This document shows positions 12,079-25,200 of a DNA stretch of 64,000 bases, in pieces. How positions within the stretch are numbered: position 1 is the stretch's first letter; each line of letters opens with the position of its first letter. Position numbers and translations under genes: made by a program. The notes below the pieces were generated by a model that was not told where the DNA came from, searched no databases, and saw only the letters and a list, made by a program, of their open reading frames with translations. This DNA is from Lithospermum erythrorhizon (taxonomy: Eukaryota; Streptophyta; Magnoliopsida; Boraginales; Boraginaceae). The stretch lies in assembly GCA_019722365.1 (NCBI GenBank), contig JADFUC010000238.1, positions 1 to 64,000 on the forward strand. Reading direction: 5' to 3'.

Positions 12079-12985
12079 GAGGTTCATGCAGTTTAGATCA
12101 TTTTTGGCATGTAGGAAATTGAGCATGTTCAGTTTTGCCATTTGATTTTTGTAGAGAACCTTTTAAAATATTTAGCCTTGATAGCTTTGATCTCATTTTC
12201 AATATGATTGTGCCATGGTTTGGTCTTCTTTCACATAAACAAGATTAAATTTGGAATACTCTCGCGCTAATGCTTGATTTTTATCATTTAATCCTGCCTC
12301 TGTACCAAAAAACTAGTCGTAGTTAAATTTAAATTGATGAATGAATTTATAAATTTTGAACTAACTATTGTTGTAGATGTTATTATTGTTTTTAATATTT
12401 CCTGTTTTGAAAATATACTCCTTTATTTCTTCATTCCCTAAAGATAGTCAAGTTTGATTTTCAACCGTCACTTACAATTATTTTGTGTTGTAATTGACGC
12501 GCATATGTTATATTGTGTCATTATTGGATATAATGGAATATATTAAAATATTTCATTATATTATTTTATGCTCTTATTTACCTATAAAGAAGAGTAATTT
12601 TGCTTGTGATTGCCAAGCCATATTTCTAAACATCTTCATCATTATAAAGCAAGAAAGCTGCTATGATTGTCCATCTTTCATACCCTACTTTAGGCGTAAA
12701 TCTCTTGTAAACATTTACGTTAATATAAGAATGCAAATGAAGATAACGCTTGACATATTTTCACCAAATACACTGAACAATCTTGTGTGGCAATTTATTG
12801 ATCGAATTTACAATCTAAAAATTCAATCATCAAAATTCAAATCGAACAATCTTTGTGCGGCGAATTTGGTCCTTAATTAATGTTGGGTTAGCAACGGGAC
12901 AAATACATATTGTTCTTTGAAATTTCGAATGTCAGGAAGAGGATCAAGAATTTGCAAAATCAGAATCTAACAAGCAACCTAATGT
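12079..12985 (+). other. 3' UTR of the PHP gene and AT-rich intergenic DNA
   Basis: The first 150-200 bases after the stop are presumably 3' UTR. Beyond that the DNA is AT-rich. AATATACTCCTTTATTTCTTC near 12412 resembles a Stowaway-like MITE end. The open frame at 12494-12880 has no recognisable domain and low-complexity composition, so I do not call it a gene. Confidence 0.4.
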
Positions 12986-12989
12986 ATTA

Positions 12990-14850
12990 TTCATGTAATA
13001 TTTTGATAACCTAGCTATTATTCGCAATGTCCTGCCTATTAAAATAGGATCGTGAATTCCAGAGACTGGATGGTTGAAAAACGTAATCCCACAATTAACA
13101 ACCACACTACTGAACAAATTTTAAAACATTCTAAACAAACAAGCAAATTTCAAAAATTGAACTACATAATGGATTCATGCTTCATAAACGTAATTGTATG
13201 TATTACATAGGAAACATATTTTCTATTTTGTTTTTCTTATTTGTGTACTTTAAATCATAAGAGTTGTAACGTGACTTTTTCTTGAATCGTGAAGATCGAT
13301 CTGTTAAATAATTATTTAAACATAATATAATCCCAAAATCTTGAATTACAAGATTATCACATATCTATAAGATAATATGTAATTGGGTTGACATACCTCC
13401 AACCTTGAGAATGTAGATAAGATATCGCCGGAGAGATTGTCCTCATCAAAAGCTACTTTAATAGAGAGATGATTTTCCTCTTGCCTATGTTTCTCTTTTT
13501 CGTTTATATGTTACTATAATTTTCATACAATCTGTTGATGGGAAGAGGTGTTACTTATAGGTAGAGGAAGGACCAAATCAATCTCATCTTTTAATATGAT
13601 ATTAACCATCCATCATGGCTACTTAACTCTCATGATTTGTAACAATTGTAACGGTTGTAACGGTTTTGCAACATTAATATGAAAATTAACATCCTACTAA
13701 TGACCATCTTAATTGAGGGAGAAATTCAAATAGTTTTGAATTTCATAATATTCTTACATTCTCCCACTTGGTTGATAGAAGGATCTATTATAATTTTCAT
13801 ACTAACAAGATAAGGCTTATGACAAGCAAAACACTGGCCTATAGTTACCATAAGGCCTTGACTAATCGAGATTTAATGAGAGTCATGGCGCAAGTGTATT
13901 ATTTTGTAACATGTTTACTTCCATGTACTACAACATTGATAACTTGCATAGCTAGGCCGTAAATAAGAGTAACATAATGGTCACGTTATGTCTTCAAATG
14001 AAGACTATTTCTGTTATCCTTATTTTAAACATTATGTATACATATCATAAAACAGAAATGATAGATGTTAAAACGTAACTAGAGCTTAATAATTGTTGTA
14101 CATATTGATTCAGTACTTATTGATTCGAAAACAATTTTCTTCAGTTTAACATCTTGCTTCAGTAATAGGTATTTAAGATCCATGTGTTTTGTACCATTAG
14201 TTATCATATCATGCTTTAGTTTAACATCTAGGTATGTTAAGAAGGATTGGGAGGGAAATGCAAATTCTTAGTTTCTCCGTGATATTGCACTTCTACATAA
14301 GAGATACACATAATCAAGAGTGCAAATTCGAGTGTCTAAGACATCTAGCAAGTTCTGAATTAAAATAACGAGTCACCTGAGGGTGACTTGATATTCGATA
14401 TGTGAATATATAATTTCTTGATTTTTGATATGTCTCTCAAAACTTTGTCAATATGCTTCCGAGACAATCTTATAAGTCCTTGTGATCTATCATGGAATGT
14501 TTCTATCCCGATCACAGAGGAAATCTCACAGATATCTTTCGTTTCAAAATTCTTTGAGATATAAACATTAATTTCACGTAATAAATCAAGGTCGCTACTA
14601 GACAATAAAATGGCATCAATTTACAGAAGTAAATATATGAACTTGCTCCCACTGATCTTGAGGTATAATCAAGCGTCAACTATGCTTTCATTGAAATCAA
14701 AGACAATAATGATTTCATGAATCTTATTGCATAGATGATTGTTTTGCCTAGTTCAAGTCCCTCCAAGAAAAACTCAACTTGCTCTTTTAATTCTGAGAAG
14801 TTAGTTCCATCAAGTTTCATAATGGAGAGATATAAGAATTTAGACTTAAA
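12990..14850 (-). mobile_element. Ty1/Copia remnant, minus strand, rearranged
   Basis: On the minus strand, 14605-14360 translates to a Copia RT block: DLDLLREI..ISKNFETKDI, then VIGIETFHDRSQGLIRLSRK and a KVL motif, matching the region after the catalytic YVDD in Copia polymerases. Just upstream on that strand (about 14822-14730) a frame starting MKLDGTNFSELKEQVEFFL resembles the Copia Gag start. Gag and RT are therefore almost adjacent, so most of gag-pol between them is deleted. CTCCCACTTGG at about 13762 reads on the minus strand as a CCAAGTGGGAG polypurine tract, so a 3' LTR likely extends leftward from about 13755. Ends are not defined. Confidence 0.65.
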
Positions 14851-15234
14851 ATAACACACAACATAATTTTAGGTACTCCTGTGGGTAGTCACCTAAAATT
14901 ATATATGATGTCGTTTGATATAATATATCGAAAATTAGAGTTTAACATAATTGAATAAATTCCTTGATAGTTTAAGTATATGAATGCAACATGTCTGTGG
15001 ACAAAATTGGTGCATATATTTAAGTAATATGAATTATTCACATAATATGATATATAAGAGTCTAAGTCAATAAGTAATATGATAAACCCATTGTGGTGAA
15101 GTTTAATCATAAGCATGCATTTTAATCAAATAACGAGAACAACTAAATTGCATACTGTCATAATATATTGACAAAGATGTAATATTTTCTTTAATTTCCT
15201 AGTTGGTGTTAACTACCCGAGACATATGAATTGA

Positions 15235-17262
15235 TGTAATAACTGATACGCCTAAGCGATTTTTATTAAATTATATTTATCGGTCGGGTGAGTGATCCGA
15301 GACGAGTATCTATACTTGGAATAGTATCGATATATCGAGACGAGTATGAGATGAGTAGTAATATATGCCTCGGGAATAACACATTTGAAATCGGTTTCAT
15401 TGAGATTTAAGTACGGAAAGTGGAGAAATTAACCGAAACCGAACGGAACTTAATTTTTCCCCTCTAAATATCTCACCTACCACCACTATTCATCATCATC
15501 ATCCACAACCCATCCCCTTTTCCCCTTTTAATGTGGAACCCATCCTCCCTTTTAATTTTTTTTCCTTCCATTTTCTTCCTCATCTTGGAAGCTTTGGCTC
15601 TATAATTTTTTGGAGAGTTTTCCCTCATCATTCTCTACGATTTGAGGTAAGAAAGTTGTTATCTTTTTGAGTATTTCATGGGTTATGGAAATGTTGACTT
15701 TTTGTTTACTTGGGTTGACTTTGAGTTTTGAAGTTGAAAATGGTATAGAATCATCATCTAAGCTTAGATTATGGTATAAGAGGTGATGACAATCGATTTA
15801 TGGGGTTGAAATGTGTTGAGATTTATAGTTGACTTCTTTGACTTTTTCAAATGGTTTTAAAAATGATATAAGTATGTTCTCGACCTTATTATAGTTGCTT
15901 TGAGGGAAAAGTTGTGATTTATGTTGTTCAAGAAATATGTTGGAATGAGTTTTGTTAGATTGAGTAGTACCTGTAATTTTGAATATTTGTTTAGGCGCTG
16001 GAAAGATTGCTGTTGCGACAAGGTGGAGTTTACATAGCTAGTCGAGTAGTATCTATCTCACGGGTGTTGATTAACTACTTGATTGCGATATGTATGTGTA
16101 TGATTTGTGTTAAATTGTATGTTGAATAGAATTGTTGGGTCATGTCTCGTGGTTTCACGAAGTTGTATGTGTGTTTTCGGCGCGATGTCGAGCCCATTAG
16201 GCGAGTCGTATACGAGTTGACGATGTATGTTGAGTTATTATCCGGGTATTTACCTTATACTTCGGTATAAGGGGGTGTATTTGCTTCGCACTGCTAATGA
16301 CCGGTGACAAATTTATGTCGACGGGCATAGTTCCTCCCTCGCAGTCGACATTGATTATATGAGCATTAGTTGTAGAAATTCGGATTTGGCTGAGTTGATT
16401 GAGTTGTCGAAAGGATTGAGAGTTGAAAGTTGGATAAAGTTGTCGAGTTGCCGAAGCCGATAGAGAGTTGTTAAGTTGGCTGAGTGGTTTAGTTGTGGAT
16501 CGGTAGTATTATAGTTGTTGTCGAGTTGTGGACTCGTCCCCGATTAGTTGTCGAGTCAGGATGTCGCCCTTATCGCCTGATAGGGTGTAGTCGAATTTGG
16601 CTGTTATTTATTATTACGTCTTTCTTGAAACGCACGTGATGCTATTGTTGATTAAGCCAAGTATTTGAACAAGCTTATGACAAAGGATTTAATTTATGAA
16701 CATAATTTAAAATGATAATAAAATTGCTAATGACTTCAGATAAGATCTTAAGTAGAATAACATTTTATTGTATGCGATATCAACTAATACTAGTACACCG
16801 TGCGTGTACTGAGGTTAATTTCATTCTGAGATATATATTCACTAAGCTTCGCAGCCTTACACCCTATTCGCGCATGGGCGGCAATTTCATTGCTAGGTTG
16901 ACAAAGTTGTTCCGCCTTCTCGGCTCGCTCAGACTGAGCTTTAGAGCTAGTGAGTTTGCATAAGCAATCGATCCTCATGCCTCATTATTTTGTTTGGATC
17001 AGAGTTCGTTGTCTATTGTTGTCATTTTCGGATTTTGGCCGCTGCATGTTGATATTTTTGTACTGAGGAGATATGTTGTATATTGGTTGCTATTCTGTGG
17101 TTAGGAATACCACGATGGATTCTTTTTCTTAAAACTGTTCTTGTCCGTTGTATGCTGTTTTGGTGACCTGTGTTCAGATTTGAGTCATCCATCGACAGAC
17201 TCTAAAGTGTCCGTGATTTGGACGATTCTAACTCAGGCGACGAATTCGGGCGGGTCGTTACA
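15235..17262 (+). repeat. 5' LTR of the Gypsy element
   Basis: It runs from TGTAATAACTGATACG to CGGGTCGTTACA. The block ATCGGTTTCATTGAGATTTA (15390-15409) and the following AAGTACGGAAAGTGGAGA are nearly identical to the LTR at 3432. The sequence CCTTATACTTCGGTATAAGG near 16252 is a perfect 8-bp stem with a TTCG loop. From 16380 to 16560 it is rich in GAGTTGTCGAGTTG repeats. Confidence 0.85.
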
Positions 17263-17286
17263 ATTTTTGGCATCGTGAGCATAGGT
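17263..17286 (+). other. Degenerate primer-binding site (initiator tRNA-Met type)
   Basis: ATTTTTGGCATCGTGAGCAT directly abuts the LTR and resembles the plant Gypsy PBS context TTTGGTATCAGAGCAT with a few changes. Confidence 0.7.
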
Positions 17287-17397
17287 TTTATATTCTTGGA
17301 AGTCAGGTGGTTATGTGTCTATCTGGTCGTGTTCTTTGAGTTGTCAAGTTGAGTCTTTTCGAGACTAAGTCTTTCTTCATTTTCAGAGACCTGGAGG

Positions 17398-18680
17398 ATG
17401 CCACCAAGAGCGAGACGCTGCAGAGGGACCCCTGTCACGGGAGGTGCCTATGGTAGGCCGAGGCGCAGAGGTAGGCTGTAGGTGGCCGACGTGTTGCTGG
17501 AGTCAAAGGGAGCCCAAGCATGAAAGCAACAGAGTTCCGAGTACACCCCTCGACGCTGACTCTCATATGACGGTTACATGTTAAGGAGGATTTGGTACAT
17601 GCAATGATGGCGCCTGCTGGGAGGCCGATATTTAGAGTAAAGCTTTGACCGGGTTCCCTCGAAGAGAGAGATCCCCCAAAGTTCCTTGGAGTGGGTTCAC
17701 CGATTGATGCGATCGAGTTTATTAGAGACTTGGAGACCATTTTTTGAGCCTAGTGGCATTGAGAGAGGGCGAAGCCGAGGGTCAACTTCGCTTACCTACG
17801 CATCGTACGAGAGCTCAAGATTGGCGGATAATCTACGGCTATCTCCGATCACAGAGGCGCAGACCTGCGGATTCTCGGGGAGCGCTTGGTAGGTCGCTCG
17901 CAGAGAATTATTTACGAGTACCACATCACTGCTACGGGAGAGGGATCTCGATTTGATGACTCGTGGTGATCGGGACCAAGTGAGGAGCAACAGAGGCGAT
18001 TTAGTGAGTTATTCCGCCTATCTCGGCCATACACCACCAAGGAGCAGAGGACTCACGGATTCCGAGATGGGCCGGAGGCGAGAGATTCACCACCATATAT
18101 CCTGATGGATCACCGCTTCACTCTGTTATGAACGACAGCTGGGGTAAAGATGGAATTGGCCGAGCCTCAGCCGAGGGTCGAAGAGAAAGCAACGACAGAG
18201 GCAACAAATACGCGGATCATTCAGTTCGAGGTCCGCAGAGGACCTTCAAATTTACCTGCCCACTCCCGCAGTCGTCTCCAGCACCTGCTCGGGCCGAACT
18301 ATTCCGCAAATTTTTTCCCGCACCGGGTGTTCTTGTCGATCCGTGGATCTCATAGCGCTACCAGGTTCCATGATTCGCCGCGTACGGGTCATAGAATTCG
18401 TGATCTTTCGTAGAGAGATATGATTTTTTCGATGTCGCTAGCTCGACACATTAAGTAGAGATTGTCTCGGTATTCGTGAGTGGGCGAGCCACTTACACTT
18501 TCACCAAAGATAGTCTGGGGAGGTATCGTGGGGAGGCATTTGTGACCATTTGGAGGCCGTGAGGCCGTGGTCGCGAGTTGGAGGTTCCTGTGGGAGCGCA
18601 ATGGTAAAGAAGGAAATAAGTGCTGGCAGAGGCGACAATGCCGCACAAGCAGAGGTACCGATACCTTTCTAGGTCGTGGA
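17398..18680 (+). pseudogene. Gypsy gag remnant
   Basis: It begins with MPPRARRCRGTPVTG, an arginine-rich Gag start. Further on, pieces such as SPIDAIEFIRDLETIF (about 17695-17745, in a shifted frame) match the conserved Gag core (FxGxxDPxxAxxWIxxLExIF type). No clear CCHC zinc knuckle could be seen. Multiple frameshifts. Confidence 0.65.
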
Positions 18681-18764
18681 TGTGTACTTTGTTGTTATAT
18701 GATATGTAGGTTGGGGTAATTTTTCGATTCTCGAGCTACTCATATTCTTTTTTTTTTCCTGAAG

Positions 18765-18963
18765 TTTTGCTTGATATCTACTTTATGTCGGGAGTCTTTA
18801 CTTGTTCCCCTTAATATTATGACACCAGTAAGGAGGTCGGTTGAGGTTAGACAGGTATATAGGGATTGTCCTTTGGGTGTATGTGGTCAGTTGTTACCTG
18901 TAGATTTACTTCCGTTTGAGCTGGTAGATTTTGATCTTATTTTGGGTATGGATTGGCTGGGAA
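18765..18963 (+). pseudogene. Gypsy retropepsin C-terminal half remnant
   Basis: The reading ends in LPFELVDFDLILGMDWL, matching the conserved FDVILGMDWL that closes plant Gypsy proteases. The DTG-type active-site segment upstream is not recognisable. Confidence 0.75.
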
Positions 18964-19209
18964 ACATCATATACATCGCAATTGATTCCACCGAAGGAGA
19001 TTACCTTCGTGAGTCCGGGAGACGTATATCCAAGCCTGCGGGGACAGAAAAATTTACCAAGTTTTTATCGCACTTGAGGCTGGGTTGACGGAAAGCGTCA
19101 GGTTGGCTTCTCTCAAGGCGTGACATTCAAGAAAGAAGAGAGCAACTTGGAGGATGTTCAAGGTCGAGAGTTCGATGTTTTCCGGTGTGAATTACTGTGG
19201 CTAAGCCTA

Positions 19210-19800
19210 GAGAAAGATTGAGCTTTCTATTGAGGTTGTTCCTGGTACAACACCAATTTCTATTCCACCATACCGAATGGCCCCAAATTAGTCATATGAG
19301 CTGAGACTTGGGGCCATGTGAGCTGGATAAGTGGGTTCACTGCACTAAGTGTATTCCTGGGTGCGCCGCTTTGTAACAAGAAAGATGGTTCAATGAGGCT
19401 ATGCATTGACTACAGGTAGTTGAACAAGGTAACCATCAAGAACCGATATCCCTTGCCGAGAATTGATGATTTGTTTGATCACCGGGCCGATGCAAAAGAA
19501 TTCTGGGAAGATTGATTTGAGGTCCGGTTATCACCAGTTGAGGATCAAGGAGGGTGATATTCAAGCCAGCTTTTCCGATTCGAGAGGAATTATGAATTCA
19601 TGGTGATTGCTTGGGTTGACAAATGCACCAAGAGTATTTGGTGATTTTGATTTAATCGGTATTCTTGAGATCCGGATAAATTTGTGCTTGTATTCATCGA
19701 TGACATTCTGATATATTCGAGCGAAGAAGAGGAGCACGAGACATTTATGATCGGGGATGAGGCTTGAGGCAACACAAGTTATATGCCGCTTCTAAGTGCG
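19210..19800 (+). pseudogene. Gypsy reverse-transcriptase remnant
   Basis: PGTTPISIPPYRMAP (about 19240-19285) is the RT entry motif. [20 protein letters not shown] (about 19410-19470, one stop) and DLRSGYHQLRIKEGD follow. The catalytic motif appears as VFIDDILIYSSEEEEHE (about 19690-19740), with F in place of the usual Y before IDD. Frames change several times. Confidence 0.85.
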
Positions 19801-20104
19801 AAGTTCTGCTGGCGGCTGTGCAATTGGGCCATGTTATTTCCGGGTGAGGTATTTGTGGGCCGATCCTTGTAGCGGAGGCCGTGAATAATCGGGGAGTCGG
19901 GCCCCACGAGTGTGATCAAGTGGTAGTTTCTTGGGGTTACCCGGTTACTACAGAAGCTTTATTAGGACCTCTTGATCAAGGACACTGATGACTAAGTTGA
20001 CCGTAAAGGATGTTCCTTTATTTGGGATGATGATTGCGAGAACGAAGCTGTAATGTCAAGGAAAAGTTGGCTACTCAGTTTAAAGCAGAACTACTGCCCG
20101 ATCC

Positions 20105-20440
20105 GAAGGTTATGTAATTTATAGCGATGCTTCGCACCAGGGATTGGGATGTGTTTTGATGCAGAATGGGAAGGTGATTGCTTATGCTTCTCGACAACTG
20201 CGGAATCACGAGAAGAATTACCCGACTCATGATCTTGAGTTGGCGGCAATAGTCTTTGGCAACAAATCGCTGGAGACACTATTTATATGGTGGTGTTAAA
20301 TGACAAATTTTCACCCGAATTCACAAGAGTTTGAAGTATCTTCCGACGCAAAGGGAAATTTATTTGAGGCAGAGAAGGTGGATGACGTTCATTAGTGACT
20401 ATGATATGACTATTGAGTATCATCACTCAGAAAGGCAAAT
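20105..20440 (+). pseudogene. Gypsy RNase H remnant
   Basis: [20 protein letters not shown] and [20 protein letters not shown] (20117-20250) match the plant Gypsy RNase H. After a short gap, [20 protein letters not shown] and [12 protein letters not shown] (20330-20432) correspond to the end of the domain and its connection. Confidence 0.85.
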
Positions 20441-20709
20441 GTGGTACGGGTATACGGAAATTGAAGCGGGAAAGCAAATGATCCAACAGCGCGTATTTAA
20501 ACAAATGGCACGACCACCTTAACGCTGGTGGAGATGGTGAAACAATTGCTCATATGAGAGTTCGGCCAATACTGCCAGCGATAAGAGGCAACATAATATC
20601 AAGAGGGAAGTATGAATGGGGGACAAAGTAGATTTCACGGTTGACGAGAGTGGAGCCTGAGGATGGACAGCCAAAGTTATGTGTACCAGACTAATGAAAG
20701 CTGAAGAAA

Positions 20710-21760
20710 AAGATTATTGATGAGGCTCATAATGCTTTATAGATGCATCCCGTAGCACAAAGATATAGGGATTTGAGGTTGACTTCTATCGTGGCCGGAA
20801 TGAAGAGAAATTGCAGAGTTCTGTGGCTAAGTGTTTGTCTGGCCAAGAAAGCGAAGGAGCATGTATTATCCCGCTGGTCAGACTCTTCCTATTCCCGAGT
20901 GGACGGGAGAATATTTCCATGGACTTTGTATTTGGGCTTCCTAGGTCGTTGTTGGAGGCTTAAAATGATGGAATGGGGTGATTATGATAGATTGTCAAGT
21001 CCGTCATTTCTACCTATTAGGATCTACTGATGGGCCCGAGAAGCCGCCGAGGACTTATAAGCCGATTAGATTTCGCATTGTAATGGGTTCCGTGTCGATT
21101 ATTTTGTGACATGATGCGAGATTTATTTGAGATTCGAGGTTTTCAGAGGCATTAGGGACCAGAGGAGTTGAGTACATCTTTTTCATCCCTGCATTGCATG
21201 TGGGCAATCCTAGAGAGACTATCTGGACATTGGAGGATATGCTTCGCGTTTCGTGTCCCGGTCAGTCGGGACGACGAAAGGCTCCAAGACGGAGTTCGCT
21301 TAATAATGTACTTTTCATGCTAGCATTGAGATGGCACCTTTTGAGGCGTTGTATGGGCGGAAGTGTCGGACTCCAGTTTGTTGGAATGAGGTGGGAGAGA
21401 AGAAGGTATATGGTTCCGGAAGTTGGTCGGGAGGTCGCTGGAGCGGATCAAAGTTGGATACAACAACACCGAGGACGCCTTCGTGATAGACAGAAGAAGT
21501 ATGTCGATCGCCGCAGTAGAATTTATATTTTAGGTTGGTGCCCGTGGTGTTCTTGAAGATATCTCAGGGAAGGGTGTGATGCAATTTGGGGGAGAAAAGG
21601 GAAGCTGAGTCCTCAAGTATATCGGGACCGCTCGAGATTCAAAAGTTGGATCCGTGGTTTATCGCTTGGGCGCTGTTCTAGTTTGATAGGATTCATAATG
21701 TCTCCATGTATCTTGATTATGGAAGTATATCCCGGATGAGTCGCACATTCTAGCTCGCTA
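20710..21760 (+). pseudogene. Gypsy integrase and C-terminal remnant
   Basis: DEAHNALYRMHPVAQRYRDLR (split by one stop) is the HHCC zinc-binding start. Later blocks include a damaged MDFVFGLPRS (about 20920-20950), RTIWTLEDMLR (about 21215-21245), an EMAPFEALYGRKCRTPVCWNE match (about 21325-21390) and GVMQFG..GKLSPQYIGP-like residues near 21570-21630. These are the core and GPY-type region of Gypsy integrase. No chromodomain could be read with confidence. Confidence 0.75.
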
Positions 21761-21915
21761 CCGTGGAGCTTCGAGATAAGCACTGAAGGAAAAGCGTATT
21801 TAAACAAGCGTGGCTTGAGCGAAGTTTCAGGAGGAACTTGCAACGCTGAGGAATAAACTTGAGAGCGCAAGGATGACATGACTAGTCGATACCCGCAACT
21901 GCTCCTGTGAGAAGG

Positions 21916-24297
21916 TTAGTTGTAACTGATTTAGTTTCCTTTTGATGGTTTGAAATTAAGCACATAATTCAACAAAGCATGCATAAAGAATACAACTTTA
22001 TAGTGAAAAAGATTGTAACTATAACACAAAGTAGTAATTAAATTTTGGGAAAGGGAATTAATTTCAATGTTTATTTTTTGTTGGTTGTTTCAATTAATGT
22101 AATTAAATGGTGATTTTTCCGAAAATAAAATAGGTGGAAAAGAGAGTGGGTTGTTTCCAGATTTGTGTGATTTTACACATTTATCCTTGTGTAAGCATTT
22201 TGCTTACTAATTTTGTGTAAACACCTAAATTAGTCTTCAAAATTTGACTTCAATTGGTAACTGTCAATAGAACCCCTTAGACATTATATATGGTTAGATA
22301 AAACTACGAAAATTAATAAATTGATGAATTTATAATAATGTCACTATACAAATATGAAGTAAATACCAATACAATAATACAATATGAAAATGCATACTGC
22401 TATTATCAACAAAATCAACTTCATGTAATTCTTGTAAAACAAAATCTAGAAAAAAAATAGAGTAAAAAATAATTGGGTTTAAATTCTTGAAATGGTTAAA
22501 ATTGCAGATCTCGTAAATTGAAGCCTTTGATGACAAAATTCTTTTGATAATAGACTAAAACCAATAAATTGGACAAGTTGTATTTGGGCTAAATGTATTA
22601 AGTGTGCAAGATTTCAAAACACATAGACCTAATACTAATCTACTATTTGGATTACTATTCAATATGAACTTTAACTTTTTTAGTTCAATAGATCGGATTC
22701 TCGCACAAAGCACTTAGCCGGTTTGGTCTAAGGTCAAGAAAGAAAGAGTTTTAATAAAAAATAAGGATAATTTTGTATTTTTACGAGGGAGTGTGTTGTT
22801 TTATAAAAAAAAGGTGTTATTTTGCAATCATTTTCGACTTGTGTTATTGTTCCAAATTTATCTTATTTTGCGGTGGAGCGTGTTTGAGCACCGCTGACGA
22901 AGAGGTGATGTGTATAATCATATTTGGAGCGTAAACCGCATGGTTCAGATCCGATAATCCTCCTATGTCTTGGAAAAGAGTGAGTCCGGCTATGATCCAA
23001 AAGTTCCCAACTGGAGAAGAAAAGCATGAGTATGTTGAGAAGTTCAAGCATTAGTGCTTCTCAAGATGTCTTATGAAACGCCATAACAATAAGGTGGTTC
23101 TCAAGATAAGACCACGATACCTATTAATATCGACTGACGATTATACTAAGCATTAACTTTAAGTTATTATGGCAAATGAATTTAGCCAATAGTTTTTTCT
23201 TTCAGCTTAAATGTAATGATGGAAAGAATTACTCGAATCCTAACAACTTCCTCATCTTTGATTCAGTAGTAGCCGAATAGATGAATACCAAATGGTGATT
23301 TCAAGGAGCCAAGAGGTCTCGAGGTCTATTTATTTGGTGCGTATTTACTAGTAGTGCGATTTCCCAATGGGATGTACTGATTAAAATTATGGAGATCTAT
23401 AACTCTATTTTTGTTATATTTATATGCATTTATTTTGGTACTTAAAATATTATAATTATTTATATTTTTAGACTTGGAAAGTTAGTCCCATAATTAAACA
23501 ACCCGCGTGACTGGCAATCCAAGAAGTACAAATTGTGAATTTATCGATGATCATCCGGCCCTCATGGATTACCACCCGTTTACTTCAACTTTTCGCTTTA
23601 TGTATCGTTTTGTTACTAATTACTTTAATTGTTTATGTTAATATACAAATTCGATATTATCTTTAAAAATATTTTCATAATATTATTTTTTAAATTTTTT
23701 ATAATATAATTAAAAAAGTAAATTGCATGATCAACGGGTCAAAACTTGACAAGATAAACAAAAACATCAATTTCCAATGAATCGATGGATTACTAGCACT
23801 TACATTACAATGTAAACAAAATCAATATATTTCTTTATAATTCATATAAATTGAAATTATGTTTTATTTGTGTTCTATTTTAATCATCAATTATACATAT
23901 AATTTCGATATCATTCAATTTGTCTTTGAAAATAATTGTACATTAATATTTTGTCGAAATTTTTATCATATAAGTAAAAAACAATTTTTTATCAAAGCTT
24001 CAAACCAAAAAAGCAAAACAAAAAAAATCAAAATGGCCCAAGTAAGTAAACATATCCGAAGTTGTTATACGTGATCATTAAATAATATTTTTGGAGAAAT
24101 GAAAGTATTAATCCTAATTTTAGACCCGGATTTGAATTTTTCAAGTATTAGAATGTGGGCAACACTATACACAATATCCAAATAGTATTTTTGTTAGTTT
24201 AAATCTGCTAATTTTCGCTCTTTAACGAAACTTCCTTTAACTACTACATTTACAAATAGGGGGGCAAATAGTCATTTCACTCCTAAACCCAACACTA
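21916..24297. other. AT-rich intergenic DNA, no gene seen
   Basis: No supported gene. Two AT-rich stretches, 23570-23720 and 23870-24010, share TATACAAATTCGATATTAT..TTTTCATAATATT-like sequence with each other and with the Stowaway MITE at 37455-37660, suggesting decayed copies of that family. Short overlapping frames on the minus strand near 22844-23051 have no recognised domain. Confidence 0.4.
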
Positions 24298-24849
24298 TTC
24301 GGGGCGTGTGTATAACAAATGAGTATCAGTAATTGTGAGTCAAGCATCGGGCCGGGTTATTCAAGCGAACCGCCTGCGTGTTCGGACCGTATACTGCCCG
24401 TTAGTCCAATTCCTAGAGCATTCCCGGTCCTGGCCGGGTTTGATGTTGAAACCAGATCCGGTAAGACCTGGACTGCGGAACCCGGTACTAGACTCGACCG
24501 CTAACCCGCTAAAGTCACTCCGACCGATAACCCTGCTTAATCTCGTAAAACATGTATATAAGGCAAATCAAAGTCATTAACCCTAAATCTATTGTTATTT
24601 CCGCCCCTCTCCCCTCTCTCATTTCCTCTGCCTTCTTTTCTACTTCATTCATTCATTTAGGTTCGATTTTTGAATCTAAATCTATTTTTAATCATGATTA
24701 AGCTTCAAATTATCTTTGCTTTCAAGCATGTTTTGCATGTTTTATTTTGTTTAGCAATTTTGTTTCGATGATTAATTTGTTTCGTTTAGGTAATTTTTAT
24801 TTCGATGATACGTTTTGTAAAAATAAAAGTTTTTGATTTATGAATGAGG

Positions 24850-25200
24850 GTTTTTAATAAAATTAGGGATTTGAATCTAATTAGGGTTTTGACTCTTATT
24901 AGGTTTGAATCAATTAGGTTTTTGATTCAATTGTGGGTTTTGAACTGAATTAGGTTTTGATTTATAAATGAGGATTTGAATTAATTTTGTGGGTTTTCGA
25001 CTTTTGATTTATAAATTAGGCTTTGAATTAAATTAGGTTCAATTAACTTAGGGTTTGAATGAAATAAAATCTAATTGGTGGATTCCTCGACTTCAATTAA
25101 ATTGTTGCTCTACCAATTAAATTAGGATTCTCACTTCAATTAAATTAGGTTTCCGACTTCAATTAAATTAGGTTTTGACTTCAATTTTGAATTTTAATTA
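24850..25200 (+). repeat. Degenerate simple repeats in hAT leader
   Basis: Repeated TTCAATTAAATTAGGTTTCGACT-like units of roughly 20-35 bases alternate with TTTGAATTAAATTAGG. This looks like local slippage in the untranslated leader or intron of the hAT gene. Confidence 0.6.

Larger units (their letters stand above)
15235..21915 (+). mobile_element. Degenerate Ty3/Gypsy retrotransposon, 3' LTR absent
   Basis: A 5' LTR (15235-17262) is followed at once by a degenerate initiator-Met tRNA primer-binding site, a Gag start at 17398, and pol remains in the order protease, RT, RNase H, integrase. This order and the LTR size fit a chromovirus (Tekay/Del-like) element. The pol-like sequence ends near 21910 with DDMTSRYPQLL-type residues; no polypurine tract or LTR start (TGTAATAAC) follows, so the 3' end has been lost. 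Many stops and frameshifts make it inactive. Confidence 0.85.

Noticed and set aside
12494..12880. 128-codon open frame downstream of the PHP gene
   Set aside because: AT-driven composition, no domain, no splice context; looks incidental.
22844..23051. Overlapping 60-70 codon minus-strand frames
   Set aside because: No similarity to a known family could be seen; surrounding DNA is AT-rich intergenic sequence.
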